Shown here: in pieces, positions 23,862 to 32,928 of the stretch | Layout of the letters: each line of letters starts with the position of its first letter | Position numbering within the stretch: the first letter of the stretch is position 1 | DNA from: Amycolatopsis pretoriensis | GTDB lineage: Bacteria; Actinomycetota; Actinomycetes; Mycobacteriales; Pseudonocardiaceae | Length of the DNA stretch: 64,000 nt | Direction: 5' to 3' | Assembly: GCF_900107925.1 (NCBI RefSeq) | Contig: NZ_FNUJ01000003.1 | Span: 186,001 to 250,000, forward strand | Made by a program: the position numbers and the translations under genes | Notes under the pieces: model-generated | What the model was told of the DNA's origin: nothing | Seen by the model: the letters and a program-made list of their open reading frames with translations, nothing else | Database searches by the model: none

Positions 23862-24549
23862 GGCCGGACGATCGAGCAACGCCACCAGCACCCGCGACCG
23901 CCTGCTGCTGGCGGCCGGGCAGCTCCTGCACGAGTCCGGCGGGGAGTCGGTGTCGACGCGGGCGATCTGCGAACGCGCCGGCGTCCAGGCCCCCACGCTC
24001 TACCACCACTTCGGCAGCAAGCAGGGCCTGCTCGACGCCGTCGTCAACTACGGGTTCACGCAGTACGTGCAGGCTCCGGCGCCGGGCGGCGACCCGGTCG
24101 ACCGGATCCGCGCCGGCTGGGACCGGCACGTCGAGTACGGCCTGGAGAACCCGCAGTTCTACGTGCTGCTCTACGGCCAGATCGAACCCGGCGTGCCGTG
24201 CAACCTGACCTCCAGCGCCGAAGCGATGTTGCTGGAGCTGTTCACGCCGCTGGCGCGTGACGGCCGGCTGCGCGTCGAGGCCGCGGAGGCCGCGCGGCAG
24301 TTCGCGGCGGCCAACAGCGGGGTCACGCTCAGCCTGATCGCGCAGCCCGAAGACGGCCGTGACCTGGCGATGTCCACGCAGGTCCGGGAGTCGGTGCTGG
24401 CCGGGCTGCTCGCCGAGCGGCCGGCCGAGGGCTCGTCCGTCGGCGCGCTCGCGGTCGCTTTGTCGACCCGGCTCGCCGACGACGTCGACGCCTTGACGTC
24501 GACCGAACGGCAGATGCTGCGGGAGTGGCTGCACCGCCTCTCGAACTGA
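23860..24549 (+). CDS. TetR family transcriptional regulator
   Basis: A 229-residue TetR repressor. The N-terminal helix-turn-helix is near residues 12-55: RDRLLLAAGQLLHESGG, TRAICERAGVQAPTLYHHFGSKQGLLDAV, with the typical YHHF turn. The C-terminal ~170 residues are the ligand-binding and dimer domain. It precedes the F420-dependent LLM gene by 28 bases, and both starts carry the same 16-base box, so it probably controls itself and that enzyme in response to the enzyme's substrate. Confidence 0.9.
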   Translation: MAGRSSNATSTRDRLLLAAGQLLHESGGESVSTRAICERAGVQAPTLYHHFGSKQGLLDAVVNYGFTQYVQAPAPGGDPVDRIRAGWDRHVEYGLENPQFYVLLYGQIEPGVPCNLTSSAEAMLLELFTPLARDGRLRVEAAEAARQFAAANSGVTLSLIAQPEDGRDLAMSTQVRESVLAGLLAERPAEGSSVGALAVALSTRLADDVDALTSTERQMLREWLHRLSN

Positions 24550-24553
24550 CCGC

Positions 24554-24590
24554 GCTACATTTGCTACATTGAGTTCTATGACAAATGTAG
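24554..24590. promoter_or_regulatory. Operator-like box and inverted repeat over the LLM start codon
   Basis: GCTACATTTGCTACAT (24554-24569) repeats the box found at the TetR start. In addition CTACATTTG at 24555 and its exact reverse complement CAAATGTAG at 24582-24590 flank the ATG at 24578. A repressor bound here would cover the start of the F420-dependent oxidoreductase gene. Confidence 0.45.
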
Positions 24591-25429
24591 TGAACTTCGG
24601 CACCTACGGCGTCTTCCTGTCCCCGCACCGCGACGACCCGACGCGCAAGCAGCACGCCATCGCGGCGGACGCGCTCGGCTACGGCACGGTCTGGCTCGGC
24701 ACCGGGCGGGCGTCGATCAGCGACCTCGCCTTCGTCGAAGACATCCTCGCCTCGACCGAGCGGATCACCGTGGCGACGGCGATCGTGAACGTCTGGGCCG
24801 ACGAGCCCGAGCCGCTGGCCGAGTCGTACCACCGGCTCGCCGAACGGTACGGAAAGCGCTTGCTGCTGGGGATCGGCGTCGGCCACCCCGAGTCCGTCAC
24901 CGGCTACCACAGCCCGTACGACACGCTGGTCGGCTACCTCGACCGGCTCGACGCGGCCGGCGTGCCCGCCGAAGCCCGGGTGCTGGCCGCGCTCGGCGAC
25001 CGGGTGCTCAAGCTCGCCCGGGACCGCACCGCGGGCGCGCACCCGTACCTGGTGCCGGTCGCGCACACGCGGCACGCCCGGTCGGTCCTCGGCGCTAGCA
25101 AGCTCCTGGCCCCGGAACAGAAAGTCGTCCTCGGCGACGCCGGGGAGGCCCGCGAAATCGGCCGTGGCTTCATCCGCGAGCCCTACCTCGGGCTGCGCAA
25201 CTACGTGAACAACCTGCGGCGCCACGGGTACACCGACGCCGACGTCACCGGCGGCGGCAGCGACCGGCTGATCGACGACCTCGCGCTGCACGGGTCACCG
25301 GAAGACGTCGCGAAGGGGCTTCGGTCCCATGTGGACGCCGGCGCCGACCACGTGGCCGTCCAGGTGATCGGCCGGTCCGCCGAGGTGGAGGCGGAGAACC
25401 ACCGGCGGCTGGCCGAAGTGCTGCTCTGA
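24578..25429 (+). CDS. LLM class F420-dependent oxidoreductase
   Basis: A 283-residue luciferase-like monooxygenase-fold enzyme of the F420-dependent type (TIGR03620-like). Seen: NFGTYGVFLSPHRDDPT, a YGTVWLGTGR strand, TERITVATAIVNVW, LLLGIGVGHPES and the C-terminal GADHVAVQVIG. Such actinobacterial enzymes pass hydride from reduced coenzyme F420 to alcohols, ketones or imines. ATG 24578 was chosen over TTG 24569 because it follows the operator-like box and gives the family N-terminus. Confidence 0.85.
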   Translation: MTNVVNFGTYGVFLSPHRDDPTRKQHAIAADALGYGTVWLGTGRASISDLAFVEDILASTERITVATAIVNVWADEPEPLAESYHRLAERYGKRLLLGIGVGHPESVTGYHSPYDTLVGYLDRLDAAGVPAEARVLAALGDRVLKLARDRTAGAHPYLVPVAHTRHARSVLGASKLLAPEQKVVLGDAGEAREIGRGFIREPYLGLRNYVNNLRRHGYTDADVTGGGSDRLIDDLALHGSPEDVAKGLRSHVDAGADHVAVQVIGRSAEVEAENHRRLAEVLL

Positions 25430-25747
25430 TCAGGTCCGGCGCAGCTCGACGACGGGCAGGAGCCGGGTCGTTCGCGCCTGGTAGGCCGCGAACCCCGGTT
25501 CTCGCGCGACGATCTCGGCGAACAGCTCGTCGCGGTCCGGCGGGAGCACGGCCATCGCCTCGAATGTCTCGGTCGCCGTTTCCACTGTCACCGAAGGGTT
25601 GTGGCGGATGTTGTGGTACCAGGCGGGGTGCTTCGGCGAGCCCATCGCGGACGCGACGACGACCAGGCGGCCGTCGATGTCCAAGGCCCCCAAGGGAACG
25701 CGGTGCGGGCGGCCGGTGCGGGCACCGGTCGTGGTGAGGTGGATCAA
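25430..25747 (-). CDS. Nitroreductase/Ddn-like F420-binding protein, short form
   Basis: A split-barrel protein of the deazaflavin-dependent nitroreductase (Ddn) family. Seen: LTTTGARTGRPHRVPLG (cofactor-phosphate motif), VVVASAMGSPKHPAWYHNI and the C-terminal PGFAAYQARTTRLLPVVEL. TTG 25747 is chosen because AAAGGAG lies four bases upstream. A longer frame reaches ATG 25891, but its first ~48 residues do not resemble the family. From TTG the protein is 105 residues and lacks the usual N-terminal helix, so the start is uncertain. Its stop abuts the stop of the convergent F420-LLM gene, and both probably use F420. Confidence 0.7.
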   Translation of the reverse strand: MIHLTTTGARTGRPHRVPLGALDIDGRLVVVASAMGSPKHPAWYHNIRHNPSVTVETATETFEAMAVLPPDRDELFAEIVAREPGFAAYQARTTRLLPVVELRRT

Positions 25748-25920
25748 GTTGCTCCTTTGGCGAGGGAAGTGATCGCCGGAGGCCGTGAACCGACACGGAA
25801 TGGGCGCGCGGAGGGCACACTTCTGCCGGGAAAGCAGGAACGTGTCGAGCCAAGGGGGCTGAGTAGCCACTACCTCCGTGCGTAGGCCCATCCGGGGCGC
25901 GCTTTCACGCTAGCACAGGA

Positions 25921-26754
25921 TCAACGGGCCTCGGCGGCTTTTCGCGCTTCCTCGGCGGCGGTGTCGGCTCGCTCGTAGGTTTCCTTGGCCTGCTCGAACT
26001 CCGCCGTCGCGCGCTCGGCGCGTTCCTCGGCCTCGGCCAGGCGGGTTCGCAGGTCTTCCACGCGGGCGGTCGCCTGCTCCGCCGCGCGTTCGGTGCGGAC
26101 CAGGTCGCGCTCGGCCACCGCGCGCTCCTTGGCCAGCTCGGCGGCTCCCTTGCGCAGGCGCTCGCGTTCGGCACGGAGGCGTTCGCGCTCCTTGCGGTCG
26201 GCCTCTTCGCGCCGGTGGTCCTTTTTGGGCTTGGCCGGTTCGGCTTTTTCCACCAGCTTGGCCGGCCGCTTGCCGCTCGACGGCGGGGCGGTGGCGGCGA
26301 GGGTGAACCACTGGTCGGTGTCCTGGTGCGCGACCGACGTCAGCCGCCCGGCGAGGGCGAGCGCCGCGGTGCCCGGATCGGCCGCGACGGCCTCCAGGGT
26401 CGCCTCGACCTCGCGGGAAACGGTGTCGCTCATGGCCGGCAGCCCGTGGACGATCCGCCGCACGAGCTCGCCGCGGCGCCGGGTCAGCGCCCGCAGGTCG
26501 TCACCGGCCAGCCGGGTGTGCGCGTCCCGCAGCTCGTCGCCGAGTTCGGCGAGCTCCCGCAGCTCATCGGGGTCGTCCCGGGCCAGCCGGTTGACGATCG
26601 CGGCGGCCGTGGTCGGCTTCCGCAGCTCCCGGATCTTCGCCGCGAGCTCGGCGTCCCCCTCGGCCTTCGCCGCTTTCGCCGCCGCGTTGCGCGCGGTGAC
26701 GAACTCCGCGAGGTCACCCCCGTAGAGCTCGCCGGCCACCGTGTCGAAGTCCAT
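25921..26754 (-). CDS. Actinobacterial helical/coiled-coil protein of unknown function
   Basis: A 277-residue protein starting MDFDTVAGELYGGDLAEF, with LRKPTTAAAIVNRLARDDP next. I recognise this as a conserved actinobacterial type without known function. Residues ~1-130 are helical, ~130-165 form a short linker, and ~165-275 form a long highly charged coiled coil (KERERLRAERERLRKGAAEL, TARVEDLRTRLAEAEERAE). The longer upstream frame is not family-like. It is divergent from the acyl-CoA synthetase gene. Confidence 0.8.
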   Translation of the reverse strand: MDFDTVAGELYGGDLAEFVTARNAAAKAAKAEGDAELAAKIRELRKPTTAAAIVNRLARDDPDELRELAELGDELRDAHTRLAGDDLRALTRRRGELVRRIVHGLPAMSDTVSREVEATLEAVAADPGTAALALAGRLTSVAHQDTDQWFTLAATAPPSSGKRPAKLVEKAEPAKPKKDHRREEADRKERERLRAERERLRKGAAELAKERAVAERDLVRTERAAEQATARVEDLRTRLAEAEERAERATAEFEQAKETYERADTAAEEARKAAEAR

Positions 26755-26815
26755 CGCGTCCCAGCGAACCACATCGGACTGGTGCGAGCACGTGCGAAGA
26801 GTCATCATCGGGTGC

Positions 26816-28339
26816 ATGTACTTCGATCTGGGTGTCCGGGACTTCCTCGACCGCGCGGAAACGGTGTACCCGGACCGCGTCGCGGTGGTCGACGAGCCGG
26901 ACCAGCCCGCGCCGAGCTGGGGTTCGCTCACCTACGCCGAGGTCGCGCGGCGGGCTCGCGCGCAGGCCGCCAACCTCGACGCGCTCGGCGTGCCGGTCGG
27001 CGGGCGCGTCGCGATGGTGTCGCACAACGCCGCGCGGCTGCTCGTGTCGTTCTTCGGCGTGTCCGGCTGGGGCCGGATCCTGGTGCCGGTGAACTTCCGG
27101 CTCGCGCCCGCCGAAGTCAAGTACATCGTGGAGCACTCCGGCGCCGAGGTGCTGATCGTCGACCCCGAGCTGGAACACCTGCTGGACACGGTGACGGCGA
27201 AGCACGTCTTCGTCCTCGGCCGCGACGACGAGGCCATCTGGGGCGGCGGCGGGACGCCACGCCCGTGGGCGGGCGACGAATCGGCGACGGCGACCGTCAA
27301 CTACACCTCCGGCACGACCGCGCGGCCGAAGGGCGTCCAGCTCACCCAGCGCAACATCTGGCTGAACGCGGCCGTCTTCGGCCTGCACACGACGTTGAGC
27401 GACCACGACGTCCTGCTGCACACGCTGCCGATGTTCCACTGCAACGGCTGGGGCATGCCGTACGCGGTGACCGGCCTCGGCGGGCGGCACATCGTGCTGC
27501 GCAAGGTCGACGGCACCGAGATCCTGCGGCGCATCGAAGAGCACGGCGTGACGATCCTGTGCGCCGCCCCGGCGGTGGTCACGGCGGCGCTGGACGGCGC
27601 GGCGACGTGGGAAGGCGAGATTCCGGGCCGCGACCGCGTCCGGATCGTGGTGGCCGGCGCCCCGCCGCCGACGCGCACGATCGAGCGCGTGCGGGCCGAA
27701 CTGGGCTGGGAGTTCATCCAGATCTACGGCCTGACCGAGACGGCCCCGCTGCTGACGGTCAACCGGATGCGCAGCGAGTGGGCGGACCTCGACCCGCACG
27801 AGCAGGCGCGCCTGCTCGGCCGCGCGGGCACGCCGGCGCTGGGCGTCCGGATCGCCGTCGACACGGACGGCGAGGTGCTGGCCCAGTCGAACCACAACCT
27901 CGACGGCTACTGGGAGAACCCCGGCGAAACCGCGCGCGTGCAGGAGGGGAACTGGTTCCACACCGGCGACGGCGGTTCCTTCGAAGACGGCTACCTGACG
28001 ATCGCGGACCGCAAGAAGGACGTGATCATCTCGGGCGGCGAGAACGTGTCGTCGATCGAGGTGGAGGACGCCCTGATCTCGCACCCGGCGGTCCGCGAAG
28101 CCGCGGTGATCGGCATCCCGGATGAGAAATGGGGCGAGCTGGTCACGGCGTTGGTGGTGACTTCTTCGGAGGTGACCGCGGAAGACCTGATCAAGCACTG
28201 CCGGGAGCACCTGGCCGGCTACAAGTGCCCGAAGCGGGTGGAGTTCCTCGACGAACTGCCCCGCACGGCGACCGGGAAGATCCAGAAGTTCAAGCTGCGG
28301 GAGCCGTTCTGGAAGGACCAGTCCCGGCAGGTCAACTGA
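26816..28339 (+). CDS. AMP-binding acyl-CoA synthetase
   Basis: A 507-residue adenylate-forming ligase activating a carboxylic acid (probably a fatty acid) to its CoA thioester. Seen: the AMP-binding P-loop NYTSGTTARPKGV (Ala where Gly is usual), FIQIYGLTETAP, the hinge DRKKDVIISGGENVSS with HTGDGG before it, and the catalytic Lys region RTATGKIQKFKL. ATG 26816 gives the family N-terminus (MYFDLGVRDFLDRA); there is no strong Shine-Dalgarno site, and GTG 26812 is out of frame. Confidence 0.9.
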   Translation: MYFDLGVRDFLDRAETVYPDRVAVVDEPDQPAPSWGSLTYAEVARRARAQAANLDALGVPVGGRVAMVSHNAARLLVSFFGVSGWGRILVPVNFRLAPAEVKYIVEHSGAEVLIVDPELEHLLDTVTAKHVFVLGRDDEAIWGGGGTPRPWAGDESATATVNYTSGTTARPKGVQLTQRNIWLNAAVFGLHTTLSDHDVLLHTLPMFHCNGWGMPYAVTGLGGRHIVLRKVDGTEILRRIEEHGVTILCAAPAVVTAALDGAATWEGEIPGRDRVRIVVAGAPPPTRTIERVRAELGWEFIQIYGLTETAPLLTVNRMRSEWADLDPHEQARLLGRAGTPALGVRIAVDTDGEVLAQSNHNLDGYWENPGETARVQEGNWFHTGDGGSFEDGYLTIADRKKDVIISGGENVSSIEVEDALISHPAVREAAVIGIPDEKWGELVTALVVTSSEVTAEDLIKHCREHLAGYKCPKRVEFLDELPRTATGKIQKFKLREPFWKDQSRQVN

Positions 28340-28363
28340 CACTCGGCCGCTAGGCTGCCGATC

Positions 28364-29086
28364 ATGGGGATCCCCGGGTGGTGGCAGCGGGTGGTGGCGG
28401 TGAGCGAGCACCTCGCCGCGGTGGAGCCACTTCAGGTGAACGAACACGGGTTCGGACCCGGCGCGGAAGCCTGCTTGCGGATCGGGGAACTGGCCCGGGG
28501 GTTCGCGGCCGAGGTCGGTGACGCCGAACTCGGCCGCGTCCTGGCGGTGCTGGACGACCTCCTCGGCGACGAAAGCGAACCGCACCGCCGCGCGATCGCC
28601 TTGACCTTCTTGTGGCCCCTCGCCCGCCGGCCGCGCCCCGCGGACCTGGGTGACCGGGTGCGGCGCGAGCTGGACCTGATCGCCGGGCACCGGCCGGCCG
28701 CCGGCGCGGATCCCGCTTCCTGGCCGGAACTCGCGGAACTGGCCAGGGACGAACTCGAGCGGTGCGGTCTGCCCGCGACGGTGGTTCCGCGTGGCGCCCG
28801 CCCGGCACCGACGGGCGTCGTGCTGTCGGTGAGCGCCGAAGAACCCGCCGGCGTCTTCCTGGAGTGGAACCCCCTCGACGCCGAATCGGCGCGGTACCAG
28901 GCCCTCACCGGAACCGACTCCGGATACCTGGGCGACTACGTGGACGACGTCCGGGACCTCTTCGCGCGGGCGGCGCTGGACGTGCTCGCCGCGGCCGGGT
29001 TCAAGACCGCGGTGCGGTACGACTTCCGGTACGGCCGTTCGCGCGTGTGCCGGGTCCTGGGCCCGCCGGAAATCCCCTTCGACTGA
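28364..29086 (+). CDS. Unknown protein, first of two tandem paralogues
   Basis: An unrecognised 240-residue protein. N-terminus PGWWQRVVAVSEHLAAVEPL, a helical region with RVLAVLDDLLGD, then an alpha/beta C-terminal half (VVLSVSAEEPAGVFLEWNPL, DVLAAAGFKTAVRYDFRYGR). The neighbouring gene at 29099 shares WW....AASEHLA, RVLAVLDD, LAAAGF+T and the ending RVL.PPE.P, so the two arose by tandem duplication. No catalytic motif is evident. The pattern suggests a small immunity- or chaperone-like cytosolic protein, but that is only a guess. Confidence 0.7.
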   Translation: MGIPGWWQRVVAVSEHLAAVEPLQVNEHGFGPGAEACLRIGELARGFAAEVGDAELGRVLAVLDDLLGDESEPHRRAIALTFLWPLARRPRPADLGDRVRRELDLIAGHRPAAGADPASWPELAELARDELERCGLPATVVPRGARPAPTGVVLSVSAEEPAGVFLEWNPLDAESARYQALTGTDSGYLGDYVDDVRDLFARAALDVLAAAGFKTAVRYDFRYGRSRVCRVLGPPEIPFD

Positions 29087-29098
29087 GCGGCGGAAACG

Positions 29099-30020
29099 AT
29101 GACGGCCAACGACGTTCCGGCGTGGTGGGGTGCGGTACTGGCGGCGAGCGAGCACCTCGCCGGGTTCGACGCCGAGCAGGTGCGGAGCTGGCGCGAGCGC
29201 TACCCGCCCCGTGACCCGGCGGATGCAGGCCTGCCGCGGGGCATGCGGATCATCAGCTTGGGCCGCGCGTTCGCGTCCCGCGGAACGCCGTCGCGTGCTG
29301 GCCGTGCTCGACGACGTGCTCGCCGGCCCCGGCGACCCGGACCGCCACACCGTGATCTCGATGTTCCTGCGCGCGGCGCTCGACCTCGAGTCGGTGCGGG
29401 AACTGTGGCCGTCACTGGGCCCGCACGTCCGGCGCGTGTGCGTGCTGCTGTTCACGTCCTGGCCCGCCGGCGCGCCGGAGTGGATGACCGTCGACCCGCC
29501 GTGGAATCCCGCGCTCGTCGCGCGGATCCGGTCGGACGACCGCGGCCCGGAAGCGCCGGGCGAACCCCTGGTGACCGATCCGCTCGTCGTCGACCGGCTG
29601 GAGGACCCCGAGGAGATCGTGACCTTGGCGCCCCCGGAAGCGATCGCGGCGTGGAGCGACCTGGCCGGACAGGTCCACGCGGAGCTCACGCGGGTGGGCA
29701 TCGGCGCGACCATCGAGACGCGGCTCTTCGACCCGGCGCCCGGCGTCCACATCGCGCTGAACCTCACGCTGCCGCCCTACGGGATCACCCTCACGTGGCG
29801 CAACCCGCTCGAGAACGCCAAGGAGTACCGGGACGACCTGCTCGCGCAGAACCGGACGGAGCTGCAGGCCTACTCGATCGAGACGCACCACATCCTGCTG
29901 AGGGCCGCATTGGAAGTGCTCGCCGCGGCCGGGTTCCGGACGATGACGCACTACTACTTCCCGCACGACCGCGCGTGCGAGTACCGGGTCCTCGCACCGC
30001 CGGAGCACCCGATCGGCTGA
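29099..30020 (+). pseudogene. Frameshifted paralogue of the gene at 28364
   Basis: The frame opening at 29099 reads AWWGAVLAASEHLAGFDAEQV and ISLGRAFAS, then turns into Arg-rich nonsense. The frame one base over resumes the homology at about 29283 with ERRRVLAVLDDVLAGPGD and continues to LEVLAAAGFRTMTHYYF and RVLAPPEHPIG, ending at 30020. Comparison with the upstream paralogue places the break between about 29270 and 29285 and suggests a few codons were also lost there. Either a true pseudogene, a sequencing error in GC-rich sequence, or less likely a programmed shift; no slippery heptamer is obvious. Confidence 0.7.
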
Positions 30021-30022
30021 GA

Positions 30023-30568
30023 TCAGGCCGGGACGTACGTCAGCTGGACGACCCCGTTGCCGAACGTCGCCGATTTCTTCAGCGCCAACGGGAACGTCGG
30101 CCCGTCCTCGGCGAACAGCCGCTTCCCGCGGCCCACGACGATCGGGTACAGCAGCAGGTTCAGCTCGTCGACCAGCCCCTCGGACAGCAGCCAGCGCACC
30201 GCCGTCGTGCTGCCGCTGGTCATGATGTCGCCGCCGGGTTCGGTTTTCAGCGCGCGGACCGCCGTGGCCGGGTCGCCCGTCAGCAGCGTCGAGTTGTTCC
30301 AGCTCACTTCGGACAACGTGGACGAAAGCACGTACTTGCGCACGTTGTTCATGAACTCGGCACCTTCGTCGTCCTCGACGGTCCGGCCCGGCCACGCCTC
30401 GGCGAACCCTTCGTAGGTGACGCGCCCGAGCAGCATCGCGTCGGCCGCGGCCATCCCGCCGCCGACCGCCCGGCCGATCTCGTCGGTCCAGTACCGGAGC
30501 GACCACTGGTCGGGCGCCTCGACCACGCCGTCGAGCGACATGAACAGGTTCGAAACGATCTTGCGCAT
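30023..30568 (-). CDS. Dihydrofolate reductase family protein
   Basis: A 181-residue RibD_C/DHFR-like reductase: RKIVSNLFMSLDGVVEAPDQ, MLLGRVTYEGFAEAWPGR, IMTSGSTTAVRWLLSEGLVDEL and LYPIVVGRGKRLF. ATG 30568 is preceded by GAAGGG. Unlike the two RibD-like genes further left it stands alone, with no sigma factor or DGPF partner. Convergent to the frameshifted gene with only two bases between stops. Confidence 0.85.
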   Translation of the reverse strand: MRKIVSNLFMSLDGVVEAPDQWSLRYWTDEIGRAVGGGMAAADAMLLGRVTYEGFAEAWPGRTVEDDEGAEFMNNVRKYVLSSTLSEVSWNNSTLLTGDPATAVRALKTEPGGDIMTSGSTTAVRWLLSEGLVDELNLLLYPIVVGRGKRLFAEDGPTFPLALKKSATFGNGVVQLTYVPA

Positions 30569-30612
30569 GGGCACCCTTCGGTTGAGGGGTCCCACTATAA
30601 ACCGGCGAAACG

Positions 30613-32928
30613 TCAGGATCGTCCACTCGCGACAGTCGCACGAACGCGCACGCTGTCGGACTCCGCGCGCTCGCGTTCCGCCTCCGTCGCCGGCTCCAGC
30701 CGCGCCGGGACGTCCTTGTGGTGCGGCGTCCCCGCGATCGGGTCGCGGTCGAGCGCGTCGGTCAGCAGGTTGATCCGCGGACCGCTGACCACGCGGCGGC
30801 CGTCGGCGTCCGGGTGGGCCATGCCGTAGCCGTGGGGCAACGCCAGCTGTCCCGGCCGCAGCCCCGGATCGGCTTCGGCGCGGACGACCACGCGGCCGGC
30901 CGGCGTCACGACCGCCACCCAGTCGCCCGCCGAAGCACCGATCGACGCCAGTTCTTCGGGACGCGCCCGCAGCGCGCCGTCGGGATCCGTGCGGCGCCAG
31001 CGCGGGTCGCGCAGGATCTGGTTCGCGTTGTGCGCCCGGCGCTGCCCGTTCAGCAGCGAATACGGGAACGCCGGGTCAGGCCGTTCCGCGGCCGGGTCCA
31101 GCGAGCCGAGCCAGTCCAGCAGTTCCGGCACGGCCAGCCGGACGCGCGACCGGCGCATCAGGCTCCACACCTCGTCCTGCTCGTGCGTCGAAAACGGCGT
31201 CGGCCCGGCCAGCACGCGCGCGAACAGCTCCTCACCCAGCGAAGCCCCGGTGGCGGAACTGCCCAGCGCCCGCTGCACCGGCACGGTCATCGTCTTCGCC
31301 GCGCGGTGGCACCCCGCCCACAGCGGCGCGATCGACGCCGCGCCGCCGGGCAGCGACGCCCCCAACGTCCGGTAGAGCAACACGGGCAGGATCGCGGACC
31401 GCTCCGGCATCGCCTGGACCAATGCCCCGATCCCGGCCTGCAGGTCCGAACGCGGCCCCGCGGCCAGCGACGCCAGGACGTCCGACGGCGGCAGCACGCC
31501 CAGCGCGTCGAACAGCCGCGTGTAGATCTCGGCTTCGACCAGCGTGCCCGGCAACGGGTCCAGCAACGGCGGCCGCAGCTGGAAGTAGTTCGTCGGCCAC
31601 TCGAAGGTGAAGAGCGTGAACTCCCACTTCTCGTGCTGCGACGCCGCCGGCAGCACGTAGTCCGCCAGCGCGGCCGTCTCGGTGTAGGCGACATCGACGA
31701 CGACCGAAAGCTCGGTTTCCCGGATCGCGCGTTCGACTTCCCGCGTGCCCGCGAAGGTGTTGGCCGGGTTCGACGACTCGACCCACAGGGCGCGGACGCG
31801 GTTCGGGTGCTCGGTCAGGATTTCTTCGGCCAGGGTGTTCGCCGGCAGCAGGCCGCCGATGTACTCGAACCCGGTCACGTCGGAACGCTTGCCGCTGCCC
31901 GAACCCCACAGCGGCAGCAGCCACGAGTGCAGGTTGTTCGTGCCCCGGCGGCCGAAGTGCCCGGTGACCAGGTACAACAGTTTCTCGAGGTAGCTGTTGA
32001 GCGTCGAGTGCCGGCCCTGCTGGATGCCCAGTTCGACGCGCACGGTCATGGCCGTCGAGGCCAGGATCAGGTCGACGGCCTGCTCGACGTCCACACGGGA
32101 CACTTCGGCGTGCGCGATCCATTCGTCCACCGGGATCTTCGCCAGCACCGCCGCGACTTCGTCGAAACCTTCGGTACGCGCGGCGAGGAACGCGGAATCC
32201 GCACCCCCGCGCTCCAGCAGCAGCGCCAGGATCGCGCCCAGCAGGTAGGCGTCGGTACCCGGACGCAGCGGCAGGTGCAGGTCGGCGATCTCCGCCGTCT
32301 CCGTGCGCCGCGGATCGATGACGATCATCCGGCGCGCCGGGTCGTTCTTGATCGTGTTGAGCGCGTGCCGGGCGTTGCTGAACCCGTGCGCCTGCCAGGG
32401 GTTGCAGCCGAGCACGAGCAGCAGGTCGCAGTGCTCGACGTCCTCGGCGGTGTGCACGAGCGTCGAGCCGTACATCTGCCCGTTGACCCAGAAGTCGCCG
32501 GTTTTCTCCTGGGACAGCGCGTTGAAGTGGCGCGTCGACTTCATCCACTTCAGCAGCGACGCGCCGTACGCGCCGCCGGAGTGGTTGCCCTGCCCGCCCC
32601 CGCCGACGTAGGCGAACGAGCCCGGGCGGCCGGCTTCGGTGTCGGCGTCCCGGATTTCGTGCAGCTTCGCGGCGATCTCGGTGAGCGCGGTCTCCCAGTC
32701 GATCGGCTCGTGGGTGCCGTCGGGACGTCGGCGCAACGGCGTCGTCAACCGGTCGGCGTGGTCGCCGTACCAGGTCAGGCGCTGCGCCTTCTGACACAGG
32801 TAGCCGCCCGAGCGCGGGTGCGCCTTGTCGCCGCGGACGCGGGTGATCTTCCGGCCGTCGAGCTGCACCTCCAGCCCGCAGTTGAGGTAGCAGAGGCTGC
32901 ACGCGGTGCGGTGCCATTCGCCGGTCAT
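30613..32928 (-). CDS. Molybdopterin-dependent oxidoreductase (DMSO reductase family)
   Basis: A 771-residue Mo-bisMGD enzyme. The N-terminal 4Fe-4S ligands are Cys10, Cys13, Cys17 and Cys45 (CSLCYLNC...GGYLCQKA, with the conserved Lys47). Pterin-binding regions show LLLVLGCNPWQAHGFSNAR, MIVIDPRRTETAEIADL, and the C-terminal LLNGQRRAHNANQ and LALPHGYGMAHP. No Cys, Ser or selenocysteine is obvious at the Mo-ligand position (the stretch around FWVNGQMYGS), so the chemistry is unclear. No twin-arginine signal, hence cytoplasmic. ATG 32928 overlaps the stop of the F420-LLM gene by four bases. Third gene of an operon with an LLM oxidoreductase and an SRPBCC protein. Confidence 0.85.
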   Translation of the reverse strand: MTGEWHRTACSLCYLNCGLEVQLDGRKITRVRGDKAHPRSGGYLCQKAQRLTWYGDHADRLTTPLRRRPDGTHEPIDWETALTEIAAKLHEIRDADTEAGRPGSFAYVGGGGQGNHSGGAYGASLLKWMKSTRHFNALSQEKTGDFWVNGQMYGSTLVHTAEDVEHCDLLLVLGCNPWQAHGFSNARHALNTIKNDPARRMIVIDPRRTETAEIADLHLPLRPGTDAYLLGAILALLLERGGADSAFLAARTEGFDEVAAVLAKIPVDEWIAHAEVSRVDVEQAVDLILASTAMTVRVELGIQQGRHSTLNSYLEKLLYLVTGHFGRRGTNNLHSWLLPLWGSGSGKRSDVTGFEYIGGLLPANTLAEEILTEHPNRVRALWVESSNPANTFAGTREVERAIRETELSVVVDVAYTETAALADYVLPAASQHEKWEFTLFTFEWPTNYFQLRPPLLDPLPGTLVEAEIYTRLFDALGVLPPSDVLASLAAGPRSDLQAGIGALVQAMPERSAILPVLLYRTLGASLPGGAASIAPLWAGCHRAAKTMTVPVQRALGSSATGASLGEELFARVLAGPTPFSTHEQDEVWSLMRRSRVRLAVPELLDWLGSLDPAAERPDPAFPYSLLNGQRRAHNANQILRDPRWRRTDPDGALRARPEELASIGASAGDWVAVVTPAGRVVVRAEADPGLRPGQLALPHGYGMAHPDADGRRVVSGPRINLLTDALDRDPIAGTPHHKDVPARLEPATEAERERAESDSVRVRATVASGRS

